From NCBI GenBank assembly GCA_003130875.1, contig QEXY01000127.1, positions 1 through 43,922 of the forward strand: a stretch of 43,922 nt of DNA, in the 5' to 3' direction. This document shows positions 18,280 through 27,325 of the stretch, piece by piece. Numbering within the stretch: position 1 is the first letter of the stretch; every line of letters starts with the position of its first letter. Position numbers and translations under genes: made by a program. The DNA comes from Ardenticatenia bacterium (GTDB lineage: Bacteria > Chloroflexota > Anaerolineae > 4572-78 > NAK82). Below the pieces are notes generated by a model that saw nothing but the letters and a program-made list of their open reading frames with translations, was not told the origin of the DNA and made no database searches.

Positions 18280-18308
18280 ATTATAATACAAAATGCAGAT
18301 TTTGTCAA
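18280..18308 (-). promoter_or_regulatory. Consensus sigma70 promoter of rpoC
   Basis: On the minus strand TTGACA (18303-18308) and TATAAT (18280-18285) are separated by exactly 17 bp, a perfect match to the consensus. It implies an rpoC leader of about 175 nt. The leader contains a GGCGC...GCGCC stem (about 18182-18202) followed by ATTTTGT, a possible attenuator. The promoter shows that rpoC is transcribed on its own and not from an rpoB-led operon. A 90-bp MITE begins 12 bp upstream of the -35 box. Confidence 0.85.
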
Positions 18309-18320
18309 AGAGAGGGTGTT

Positions 18321-18410
18321 GAGGGTGTTGAAAAACTCTTTAGTTACTCGCTTTATTGGCCCATTTTCCTATGAAAATCTGAGCGGTCAAGGGACTTTTT
18401 CAATACCCTC
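18321..18410. repeat. 90-bp MITE, copy 1
   Basis: The element has 15-bp terminal inverted repeats (GAGGGTGTTGAAAAA and its near complement, one mismatch) and an inner ATTTTC-CTAT-GAAAAT palindrome. Over 90 bp it is almost identical to copy 2 at 32802-32891. It has no coding capacity and the ends look like insertion-sequence termini, so it is a miniature inverted-repeat element. The first nine bases are duplicated just outside (18312-18320). No clear target duplication is seen. Confidence 0.85.
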
Positions 18411-18551
18411 CGTAGTGCGTGCGCCAGGAGGTCGTTGCTGGGCGATTGAGGTGATCTTGACAAAAGGCGGCGCTCCTCATATCCACGGGTTGTGGCAATA
18501 CCTGCACTAGATGGAGCACCGTATGGCCGAACGGGCTATGGGGAAGGATAC

Positions 18552-18850
18552 ATGATGCACTTAGTGAAAGCAAGAGAGCAGTTGGTGTGCGCGGGTCATG
18601 AGTTGGGCAGCACTAGCGCCACGGCGCGAACGTGGCGCACCGTGCATCCGGTGGCACGCAGAGGGATGGTGCGCTATCAGGCTGAGTGAGCGGCAGAGCT
18701 GCAGAACCGTACTTGACGCCCGTACACTGCACCACGCCGCACGCCGGCAGAGTGGGAACAGTGGGTGATGCAGGCGCGCCAGAAGACAGGTCTAGGGGCG
18801 ACGTCTGGTGTTGTACTTGCAGCAGCGCTATAAGGGGGAGGTGAAAGGAC
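18552..18850 (+). pseudogene. Decayed transposase fragment (helix-turn-helix type)
   Basis: Reading plus frame from ATG 18552 gives a helix-turn-helix-like start (KAREQLVCAGHELG, then ATARTWR). In the same frame, across stop codons at 18687 and 18711, comes ELQNRT-stop-RPYTAPRRTPAEWE followed by ARQKTGLG. After a one-base frameshift near 18800 it continues as RRLVLYLQQRYK. This succession (DRS/T-x-RPH-x-SPR, then R-x-TG-x-GPRRL) is that of the N-terminal part of IS481/IS3-like transposases. The catalytic domain is missing. It lies 140 bp from MITE copy 1, between rpoC and era, and may be the trace of an insertion that disturbed this region. Confidence 0.6.
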
Positions 18851-18910
18851 GGGCTCCCAACCGAATGCACATAACCCCATACAAAACGCTGAGCACCCTT
18901 GTCGACTACT

Positions 18911-19882
18911 CTATCCTCCACCTCGCAGAAGGTAGCCCAAGCGGTGCAAGTCGGCTTCGTTTTTGCGCCACTTGGGCCACACCTTGACCCACAGATCGAG
19001 ATAGACGTGCTTGCCCAACAGCTGTTCGATCTCTCGTCGTGCGCTCTGACCGATGGCCTTGAGCATACGCCCGTCCTGCCCGATGACGATGCGCTTTTGC
19101 GAGTCGCGCTCGACGTACAGTGTCGCGCTGATGTAAGTGGTGTGCTCGTCGCGCTCGCTGAATTCATCGGTCACCACTGCCAGGGCATGGGGCACTTCTT
19201 GATGCAGGTGGTGCAGCGCCGCCTCGCGGATCAGCTCGGCGACCATGAAGCGCTCCGTTTGGTCGGTGACCTGATCGGACGGATAGTAGGCCGGGCCGGT
19301 GGGCAGGTGGGCGATGATGTGTTGCAACAGTTCATCGCGACAGTCGCCGCGCGTCGCCGAGATTGGCAGCCAGACGGTAGGTCTTACCAGTTCCACGTAG
19401 GCGGAGGCATATGGACTTTCCCCCGTGGGCAGCAGGTCGATCTTGTTGAGCGCCAGGATCACTGGCTGGCCACGCGCGTGCTGGCGGATCGTCTCGGTCA
19501 CCAGGGTGTCCTCCGAAGTGGGCGACTCGCTGGCATCCACGACACACAACACCACGTCGGCATCCTTGAGCGTGCGTGTCGCTGTCTCGACCATCGCCTT
19601 GCCGAGCAAATGGCGCGGCTGGTGGATTCCTGGCGTGTCCATGAAGATCACTTGCGCCCTGTCATCGGTGTAGATGCCCAACAGTCGGTGACGCGTTGTC
19701 TGCGGCTTGGGGCTGACGATGGCAACCTTCTGCCCCAGCCAGACATTCATCAGCGTGCTCTTGCCCACGTTGGGCCGCCCCACTACCGCTACGAAGCCAG
19801 AACGAAAGTCGGGTGGCGTTATGGGCAGCACCTGTTCAGGAGTAGTTTCGTCGGGCAATACATTTCCTTCGCTCTCATCCAT
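18911..19882 (-). CDS. era: GTPase Era
   Basis: A 323-residue Era GTPase, which binds the 3' end of 16S rRNA and checks late 30S assembly. The G domain has GRPNVGKST (G1), DTPG (G3) and NKID (G4), and the effector region QTTRHRLLGI is typical. The C-terminal KH domain has the VIGQDGRMLK loop and ends with VKVWPKWR. The N-terminus carries about 27 extra polar residues before the G domain. ATG 19882 is chosen because a promoter-like TATACT lies only about 10 bases upstream, so the longer start at 19948 would be outside the transcript; no Shine-Dalgarno is seen, so translation may be nearly leaderless. It is divergent from hutU. Confidence 0.93.
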   Translation of the reverse strand: MDESEGNVLPDETTPEQVLPITPPDFRSGFVAVVGRPNVGKSTLMNVWLGQKVAIVSPKPQTTRHRLLGIYTDDRAQVIFMDTPGIHQPRHLLGKAMVETATRTLKDADVVLCVVDASESPTSEDTLVTETIRQHARGQPVILALNKIDLLPTGESPYASAYVELVRPTVWLPISATRGDCRDELLQHIIAHLPTGPAYYPSDQVTDQTERFMVAELIREAALHHLHQEVPHALAVVTDEFSERDEHTTYISATLYVERDSQKRIVIGQDGRMLKAIGQSARREIEQLLGKHVYLDLWVKVWPKWRKNEADLHRLGYLLRGGG

Positions 19883-19891
19883 CGCCGCCAG

Positions 19892-19919
19892 AGTATAGCA
19901 TAAACTGCTTAGACACAAA
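19892..19919 (-). promoter_or_regulatory. Putative era promoter, nearly leaderless
   Basis: TATACT (19892-19897, minus) with TTTGTG (19914-19919) 16 bp upstream is the best pair. Transcription would begin 3-4 nt before ATG 19882. The -35 match is weak. Confidence 0.4.
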
Positions 19920-19932
19920 ATACCGCTTTGCA

Positions 19933-19962
19933 TTGCCTCCCGTGACACACACCGGGTATAAT
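19933..19962 (+). promoter_or_regulatory. Putative hutU promoter
   Basis: TTGCCT (19933-19938) and a perfect TATAAT (19957-19962) are separated by 18 bp. The leader would be about 50 nt, ending in AGGAGGG just before the hutU ATG. It sits back-to-back with the era promoter. Confidence 0.6.
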
Positions 19963-20020
19963 CGCCCCTGGGACAAACTGATAACCTTTCACTTTAAGCG
20001 ATACCAGGAGGGACGCATCA

Positions 20021-21688
<1,668 letters not shown>

Positions 21689-21703
21689 CCCTGAGGAAGT
21701 GAT

Positions 21704-21743
21704 AAACCCTTACACCGCAGAGGACGCAGGGTTTTGTTTTTTT
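21704..21743 (+). terminator. Probable hutU terminator
   Basis: A 7-bp stem (AAACCCT 21704-21710 with AGGGTTT 21728-21734) runs into TTTTGTTTTTTT. Overlapping it, ACCGCAGAG (21714-21722) can pair with CTCTGCGGT (21761-21769). The CACCGCAGAGGACGCAG stretch resembles a REP-like motif that I recall as frequent in environmental bacterial genomes. Confidence 0.6.
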
Positions 21744-22357
21744 ACTATAAGAAGAAAATTCTCTGCGGTTTCGGTGTGCTCTGCAGTGCGACAAAGCACT
21801 GGCGGGCACTGCGTCACTACCTTCAGCCTCGGAGTTGACTCGAATACGTTTTCGGGCGCGTAAATAGTCGCTCGGACGAGGATATGCCTTGGCATATGCA
21901 TAACCTCATCCGCACTGTGAGATCCCCCAATACATCCATCCTCTATCGACCCCCCCTCCTGTGCTGGGTGGTACCTATGGCCCATTGAGGCTCAACAGTC
22001 GCTATGATAAAATCCAGGCTAAAACGACTTGCAAAGTAGTGTTTCCCTGGGCACACGGACTTGGGATCTTGGCATACTTCTTCGACGCAGTGGATGTACA
22101 GGCGATGGTGTCATAGCGGGCAGGCTTCCCAATATGGTTGGCGTCCGTGTTGGCGTCCGTCATACCGACCCGACCTCTTGGCATCGCTGGACGCTTCATC
22201 GATCTCAGAGCAGGTTGCGTCCCTGCAGTAATTGTTCATAGACAACCGGCCTCCAGCGGAACCACACCCCGGCGCGCGCTTACACCCTGTCATAGGTCAC
22301 CGGACTGCACTGCCGCCGGAAATAGTGTGGGGGTACATGGATATGAGGAGGAAAATA
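21744..22357 (+). promoter_or_regulatory. Long upstream region of the secreted-protein pair, with putative promoter
   Basis: This stretch of about 610 bp holds no gene I can support. TTGAGG (21985-21990) and TAAAAT (22008-22013), 17 bp apart, form a plausible plus-strand promoter that would give an mRNA leader of about 340 nt before ATG 22358. A 12-bp near-perfect tandem duplication (22138-22149, 22150-22161) lies in the leader. I recognise no riboswitch class. The short ORFs here lack ribosome sites and look random. Confidence 0.4.
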
Positions 22358-24433
22358 ATGATGGCGAAGCGAATGACAAAATGGCTGATCAGAGCAGTGC
22401 TTGGCATGATGTTAGCTAGGATTCTGTCTGGAATGCCACTGGGTTTGCCGGAAGGGGGTGTGCTGGCCGTGCTGGGACCACCGGCGTCCGCGCAACAGAA
22501 TGAGACCTCAGAGCTGCGCGTCTGGCTGCCCATCATCTTCAAAAGTGGTGGCAGCACTCCGGATCAACCAGGCGAATGGAGCCAGCATGCTCACGATGCT
22601 CAACACACCAGCTACACCGCTCAGGTGGTGAGCTATCCCTGGCGTTTGCGCTGGATTTGGAACGGTGTGGACGCCAGCGGCAGGGTGCTTAAGGTGACCA
22701 GTAGCGGCTCCATTCCACGCAACGTCCAGCCGGTCACTGGCGGCGGACGGGTGTACATCGCTGCTGGCAGCGACGGCGTCTTCGCCCTCGGCGAGGCAAC
22801 CGGTCAACAACTCTGGCGACGCAGCGGCATCGGCGATGTGCGCTCCACCGTGGCCTACGATGCCACCACCCAGGCCGTCTTCGTCGTATCAGCCAACGGC
22901 CGGCTCTACAAACTTCGCGCTAGCGACGGCGAAGTCATCGGTCAGTTCAACGCGAATCAGACCAGCGACCTGCCCATGCCGCCGGCGCTCATTCGTGACC
23001 GCGTCTTCTTTGCTATGGGCGGATCGGTCTACGCGGTTGACAAGAAGACGATGCAACCCATCTGGGCTTACAATGCTGGTGCAACAGTGGCCGTGCCGCC
23101 TGCCTATTCCCCTTCGCGCGATCTGGTGGTCATCGCTACCGAGCCCGATCTGTACGTACACGCCATCCGCAACACGGATGGCACGCGCCAATGGCGCATC
23201 CGGCCGGTGTACAGCAGTCCCAATTCTGATGACCGCCCCGAGTATCGCTACGGCTGGCCGGTGGTCGCCGAGGGCGCAGGCTATGTGCTGATCAAGGTGC
23301 GGCTGAATTGGGGGACCTTATGGCGCAATTGGCCGCAGACCAACAGCGGGATGCGCCAGCTTTTGACCGAGAACCCTGGCGATCAGGCGCTCTTTGTCCT
23401 AGATCTGGACGACGGCCAAGTGCCCTTCATCGCCAATGTGGGACACGGCGGCTATGGAGACCAAGATTACCTGCCCATGGGGCCACAGCCGGTGGTCAAG
23501 CGCCTGGCGAATGGCAAGGATGTGGTATACACCATCATCCGTGCCAAGCGTGCTCACTACGATTCGCGCTGGGACTCGCATTTTGGCGAGATGGTGTTGG
23601 ACAATGCCACTGTAAGCGGGTTGCAGGGCGGTGACGTGCGCTTCATCCGGTTCGACTGGCCGCCAGGCTGGGAGGCACCTTACCTGCTTACCGATGAACA
23701 GCCCAATGTCTCCATGGCGGGCGATTATCTATTTGGTGGCCACTGGGAAGCTGGTTTTGCTATGCGCATCCTGGACCGCTCCGCGGCACGGGGTAGCTTT
23801 GAATCCCCCATTACTACCCAGCGCCTTGCCACTGTTGCCACCTCCCAGGACAATCCCGGCGTGTGTGCCTTCAGCGCTGGACACTACTGCCCCAGCGGCC
23901 TGGAGAACACGCGCCCCTACGATTTCGGCTTCTACATCTACTATAACCAGGGTAACGTATACGACCGCTATTGGAGCGAATATGCCACCTGGGTGGTGAG
24001 CAATCAGAACGTCTACTTCCGCAGTTGCGACGGGGCGGTCATCGCGCTGACAAGTGGCAATCCGCAAGCGGCGGCTGCGACAAGCGCTCCGGACGTGGTC
24101 ATGGTGACATCTCCGCCGCCTGCGGACGTGATGCCCGTGGCAACCATCCCCCACACTGAGGCGCGTGCCTGGGACGGGCGTATGGTTGTCGTCACCGGCA
24201 CCCTGCGTTACGTCTTCAACAATGGCAAACAGGTGCTGTTGGGCTTCGCCAATCCCCACATTGGCGCCTTCAAGGCGATCATCCGTCGGGCGGATTGGGT
24301 GCGCTTCGACGTGCTGCCGGAGCAGCACTATCGCATCGGACAGCAGGTAGCAGTCGTCGGGACGATTGCCTGGTATCAAGGTGACCCGGCCATCTACGTC
24401 ACCAGCCCGGAGCAGATTCGGGTCGAGGAGTAG
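22358..24433 (+). CDS. Secreted PQQ-type beta-propeller protein with C-terminal OB-like domain
   Basis: A 691-residue exported protein. Residues 1-45 form a signal peptide with a twin-basic start and an ASAQQ cleavage region. At 55-63 comes VWLPIIFKS, a motif shared with the next gene product. Residues about 100-350 have repeated blades of the PQQ/WD-like quinoprotein type (GRVYIAAGSDGVFALGEATG, LYKLRASDGEVIG, VYAVDKKTMQPIWAY). The middle part (350-600) is aromatic-rich and unassigned. The last 100 residues (VVVTGTLRYVFNNGKQVLL... YRIGQQVAVVGTIAWYQG) resemble the OB-fold of extracellular nucleases and DUF-type binding modules, without catalytic residues. ATG 22358 follows GAGGAGGAAAATA; the longer frame is rejected. 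The role is probably surface binding or scaffolding. No quinone enzyme motif is seen. Confidence 0.75.
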   Translation: MMAKRMTKWLIRAVLGMMLARILSGMPLGLPEGGVLAVLGPPASAQQNETSELRVWLPIIFKSGGSTPDQPGEWSQHAHDAQHTSYTAQVVSYPWRLRWIWNGVDASGRVLKVTSSGSIPRNVQPVTGGGRVYIAAGSDGVFALGEATGQQLWRRSGIGDVRSTVAYDATTQAVFVVSANGRLYKLRASDGEVIGQFNANQTSDLPMPPALIRDRVFFAMGGSVYAVDKKTMQPIWAYNAGATVAVPPAYSPSRDLVVIATEPDLYVHAIRNTDGTRQWRIRPVYSSPNSDDRPEYRYGWPVVAEGAGYVLIKVRLNWGTLWRNWPQTNSGMRQLLTENPGDQALFVLDLDDGQVPFIANVGHGGYGDQDYLPMGPQPVVKRLANGKDVVYTIIRAKRAHYDSRWDSHFGEMVLDNATVSGLQGGDVRFIRFDWPPGWEAPYLLTDEQPNVSMAGDYLFGGHWEAGFAMRILDRSAARGSFESPITTQRLATVATSQDNPGVCAFSAGHYCPSGLENTRPYDFGFYIYYNQGNVYDRYWSEYATWVVSNQNVYFRSCDGAVIALTSGNPQAAAATSAPDVVMVTSPPPADVMPVATIPHTEARAWDGRMVVVTGTLRYVFNNGKQVLLGFANPHIGAFKAIIRRADWVRFDVLPEQHYRIGQQVAVVGTIAWYQGDPAIYVTSPEQIRVEE

Positions 24434-24449
24434 CGGAAAGGAGAAAGTT

Positions 24450-25901
24450 GTGTTCCCTGAGCGTTCCTTCCATCGTTTTTGCGTTGCATGTTGTGGGCGC
24501 ATGGTGTTGCTGGTGCTGCTGTTCGTGCTTGCGGCATACATCCCAGTTGCGGCCCAGCAGCCGAGCGCGGCTATGGTCTACCTGCCACTAGTGATGAAGA
24601 GCCACTGCGACGTCGAAGCACTTCCGCGCATCAACGCACCGCGCTTCTCGGGCGAGATCCGCTTCGAGCAGACTGCCATCGCCTGGTTCGGAGGCGTTTC
24701 GCCCACCCAGAACTACGCCGACATCCGCGTCGGTTACAACGCCAACGAACTCTACGTCTATCTGGCCATCTTTGACCGTGCCTTGTGGTACGACGAATCA
24801 CCCACACGGCAGACGCTGACCCAGTGGGACGCGGTCACGTTGCTTTTGGACACCGCCGGCGGCAATACACTTTCCTCCAGCACGTGGCGCTTCGTGGCTC
24901 AGCTCTACGGTGATCCGAGCCCCGAGCGACGAGCGGCCTATCGAAGCAGCCCATCCGGTTGGCAGGTGGTCAATATCTCGTTTCAGACCCGACCGGGCTG
25001 GCGCGGCAATGCTCTCAACAACGACGGCGATAGCGACCGTGGTTGGGCTATGGGCTTCACCATCCCCTTTCGCAACCTGGGACTGACAGGCGAACCCGCA
25101 CGTGGGACGCGCTGGCGCATGGCGGTCATCGTCCACGACCGCGACTCACGCGCTGGACCGCCCATCGGCGATCAATTCTGGCCGTCCACCGCCTCATTGA
25201 GCGAACCAGCCTGCTGGGGCTTCTTGCACTTCGGTCTACCGAGTTACACCGCCACAGCCCGCCCCAGCGGGTCGCGTGTCATCTACCGCCCCACCCAGAA
25301 CAGTCCGCTGGTGCCCGACGCCGATGTAGGCGGGACGATTGCCAACCAGTGCCCTGGTGACGAATATCACATCTGGAACGAGTGGGGCAATCGAAATTAT
25401 GGCCATGCTCCGGATTTCAACATCCAGAATCAATCGGATGTGGCCGACTGGCCCTGCTTTGCCAAGTACTATGTCACGTTCCCGCTGGACAGCATTCCGC
25501 GCGGCAAGACGATCATCTCGGCGACGTTGACGTTGTACCAATTTGGCAACGCCGGCGGTCTAGGACAAGCCCAGTTTTCTTGGATTCAGGTGCTCACCGT
25601 CGCAGAGGACTGGCAGGAGGACACCATCACCTGGAACAACGCACCACTGGCCTATGAGAACATCGGCGGAAGCTGGGTACCACCTCTTGTCAGCCACCCG
25701 GGCTGGCCAGGTGTTCCGCGCCGGTGGGACGTCTCCTATGCGGTGGCACGGGCCTATGCGCGCGGCGAGCTGCTGCGCCTGGCCCTCTATGAGGCCGACT
25801 CGGCCTACCACAGCGGCAAGTACTTTGTTTCCTCCGACACGGGAGACTGGAACGAAGCTGGCCGTCCTCGTCTGGAGGTGGTATGGGGGGAGAACCGTTA
25901 G
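24450..25901 (+). CDS. Secreted protein with CBM9-like and DNRLRE domains
   Basis: A 483-residue exported protein. A hydrophobic signal segment (residues 19-35) ends in VAAQQ, followed by the VYLPLVMKS motif at 43-51. Residues about 60-260 match the carbohydrate-family-9-binding fold (INAPRFSGEIRF, ADIRVGYNANELYVYLAIFD, WDAVTLLLDTAGG, GFTIPFRNLG). Residues 290-480 match the DNRLRE type of beta domain (YYVTFPLDSIPRGKTIISATLTLY, AEDWQEDTITWNNAP). Both families occur in surface or polysaccharide-binding proteins; no catalytic domain is present. The start is GTG 24450, with AAAGGAG 6 bases upstream, 16 nt after the previous stop. The two genes form an operon and probably act together outside the cell on a polysaccharide, but the substrate is unknown. 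Confidence 0.78.
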   Translation: MFPERSFHRFCVACCGRMVLLVLLFVLAAYIPVAAQQPSAAMVYLPLVMKSHCDVEALPRINAPRFSGEIRFEQTAIAWFGGVSPTQNYADIRVGYNANELYVYLAIFDRALWYDESPTRQTLTQWDAVTLLLDTAGGNTLSSSTWRFVAQLYGDPSPERRAAYRSSPSGWQVVNISFQTRPGWRGNALNNDGDSDRGWAMGFTIPFRNLGLTGEPARGTRWRMAVIVHDRDSRAGPPIGDQFWPSTASLSEPACWGFLHFGLPSYTATARPSGSRVIYRPTQNSPLVPDADVGGTIANQCPGDEYHIWNEWGNRNYGHAPDFNIQNQSDVADWPCFAKYYVTFPLDSIPRGKTIISATLTLYQFGNAGGLGQAQFSWIQVLTVAEDWQEDTITWNNAPLAYENIGGSWVPPLVSHPGWPGVPRRWDVSYAVARAYARGELLRLALYEADSAYHSGKYFVSSDTGDWNEAGRPRLEVVWGENR

Positions 25902-26130
25902 CGCCATCCGAGAAAAGACGGATGCACACCCTCGCTCCAAGCGGACGCCGGAACACTTGCTCGATCAGTAATGGAAAGAGGCAGTGTGGCAACAGTTCGG
26001 TGGCCGGCTCTCTGGCGGTGAGACCGTCCGGTCCCTCGGAGCGGGACCACTTTCATGGGCTGTTCTTTCACGTCACCAAGTGGCGCACGCCGGCCACGAG
26101 ACGCTGCGGGATGAATCCTACAGCTAGTAA

Positions 26131-26178
26131 CGGCTCAGAGCCGCTAAGGCTTGCGTGCCAGTCTAGGGCTTCAGCCCT
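26131..26178. repeat. REP-like pair of GC-rich palindromes
   Basis: Two short perfect palindromic hairpins follow each other: CGGCTC-A-GAGCCG (26131-26143) and AGGGCT-TC-AGCCCT (26165-26178). They are 21 bases apart, in the gap between convergent genes. Such paired GC-rich palindromes after genes are typical of REP/RAYT-type repeats. Only one copy is visible in the window. Confidence 0.45.
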
Positions 26179-26230
26179 GCGGGTAGCAACATATGCCACT
26201 GGAGCTGCACAACAACACCGCGCCGGATCC

Positions 26231-26255
26231 AAAAACTGCTCATGACAATGAGCAG
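26231..26255 (-). terminator. Intrinsic terminator of the carbohydrate operon
   Basis: On the minus strand, a perfect 8-bp stem CTGCTCAT / ATGAGCAG (26236-26243, 26248-26255) with a 4-base loop is followed by five T. It lies 30 nt after the aldo/keto reductase stop. Confidence 0.85.
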
Positions 26256-26284
26256 GACCAGCCGACCGAGTGGATGGCTTTGCT

Positions 26285-27289
26285 CTACTCGCGTTTGCGC
26301 GTGTAGCGGGCGATGAAGTTGTACGGCGAGGGCAGCGGGATCTGGCTGACCGCGTCCAGTCGGGCCAGTTCCTCCGCGGTGAGTGCCCAGCCGGCGCTGC
26401 CCAGATTCTCCTCCAGCTGCTCCAGCGTGCGCGCGCCAATGATCGGCGCAGTGACACCCGGCTGTTGTAACAGCCAGTTCAGCGCCACCTGCGCTGGTGT
26501 CTTGCCGCGCGCCGCAGCGATCTCGCGCAATGCGTCGATGATGCGCCAGGTGCGTTCGCTCTCGCGTTGCTCCGGCAGGTCATCCCAGCGGTCGGCGCGC
26601 CCGACACGGCTGTCGGGGGGCGGTGGCTCGCCGCGCCGATACTTGCCGCTCAGCCAACCGCCCGCCAGCGGCGACCAGCAGATGACCCCGATGCCCTCTT
26701 CGCGACACAGTGGCAAGAGCTCCCACTCGGTGCTGCGCACCAGAAGGCTATATTCGGGCTGTAGGCAATCAAAGCGCGCCCAGCCGTGCTGCGCGCTCAG
26801 CATAATGGCGCGCATCAGCTGCGAAGGCGTGTAGTTGGAAGCGCCCAGGTAGCGCACCTTGCCAGCGCGCACCAAGTCGTCCAACGCACGCAGTGTCTCG
26901 TCCAGAGGTGTGGAGGCATCCCAGCAATGCGTCTGATACAGGTCAATGTAGTCAGTCTGGAGGCGGCGCAGGCTGGCGTCGATCTGTTCCATAATGTGTT
27001 TGCGTGACAGACCGGTGTCGTTGGGGCCGTCTCCCGTCGGGAAGAAAACCTTCGTGGCGATCACCATCCGGGAACGGTTGCCGCGCTTCTTGAGCCAGTT
27101 GCCGAGCATCGTCTCGGACATGCCTTTGTTGTAAATATTGGACGTGTCGAAGAAATTGCCACCGGCGGCGACGAAGCGGTCTGCCAGGGCATGGGCTGTC
27201 GCCTCATCTGCGCCCCAGCCAAAGGTCTGGGTGCCCAAACACAGCTCGGATACTTTGAGGCCAGTACGTCCCAGAAAACGATATTGCAT
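26285..27289 (-). CDS. Aldo/keto reductase
   Basis: A 334-residue NADPH-dependent oxidoreductase of the (beta/alpha)8 aldo/keto reductase superfamily, of the bacterial YajO/GSP69-like type. The catalytic tetrad is visible: Asp in FFDTSNIY, Tyr in IYNKGMSE, Lys in VIATKVFF and His in YQTHCWD. The C-terminal cofactor segment [16 protein letters not shown] binds the NADPH phosphate. GAGGAGAGGG precedes the ATG. It is the last gene of the solute-binding/permease/FGGY kinase operon, with 36 nt separating it from the kinase. A role in oxidising or reducing the imported sugar or polyol before or after phosphorylation is likely but inferred. Confidence 0.9.
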   Translation of the reverse strand: MQYRFLGRTGLKVSELCLGTQTFGWGADEATAHALADRFVAAGGNFFDTSNIYNKGMSETMLGNWLKKRGNRSRMVIATKVFFPTGDGPNDTGLSRKHIMEQIDASLRRLQTDYIDLYQTHCWDASTPLDETLRALDDLVRAGKVRYLGASNYTPSQLMRAIMLSAQHGWARFDCLQPEYSLLVRSTEWELLPLCREEGIGVICWSPLAGGWLSGKYRRGEPPPPDSRVGRADRWDDLPEQRESERTWRIIDALREIAAARGKTPAQVALNWLLQQPGVTAPIIGARTLEQLEENLGSAGWALTAEELARLDAVSQIPLPSPYNFIARYTRKRE

Positions 27290-27325
27290 CGGATCCCTCT
27301 CCTCTTCTGATAATGTGACTACGGG

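Larger units (their letters stand above)
25902..26284. other. Convergent intergenic region with REP-like hairpins
   Basis: The 383-bp gap lies between the plus-strand secreted pair and the minus-strand carbohydrate operon. Apart from the hairpins and terminator listed separately, I see nothing coding. Open frames here have no ribosome site and no recognisable protein signature. Confidence 0.5.

Noticed and set aside
18899-19903. 334-residue open frame on the plus strand opposite era
   Set aside because: It is an antisense frame of a strongly recognised gene, with no domain signature or ribosome site; GC-rich third positions create such frames.
22138-22161. 12-bp tandem duplication in the leader of the secreted pair
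   Set aside because: Too short and single; not enough to call a regulatory element.
25883-26245. 120-residue plus-strand frame after the secreted pair
   Set aside because: It overlaps the end of the preceding gene, crosses REP-like palindromes, and has no protein signature.
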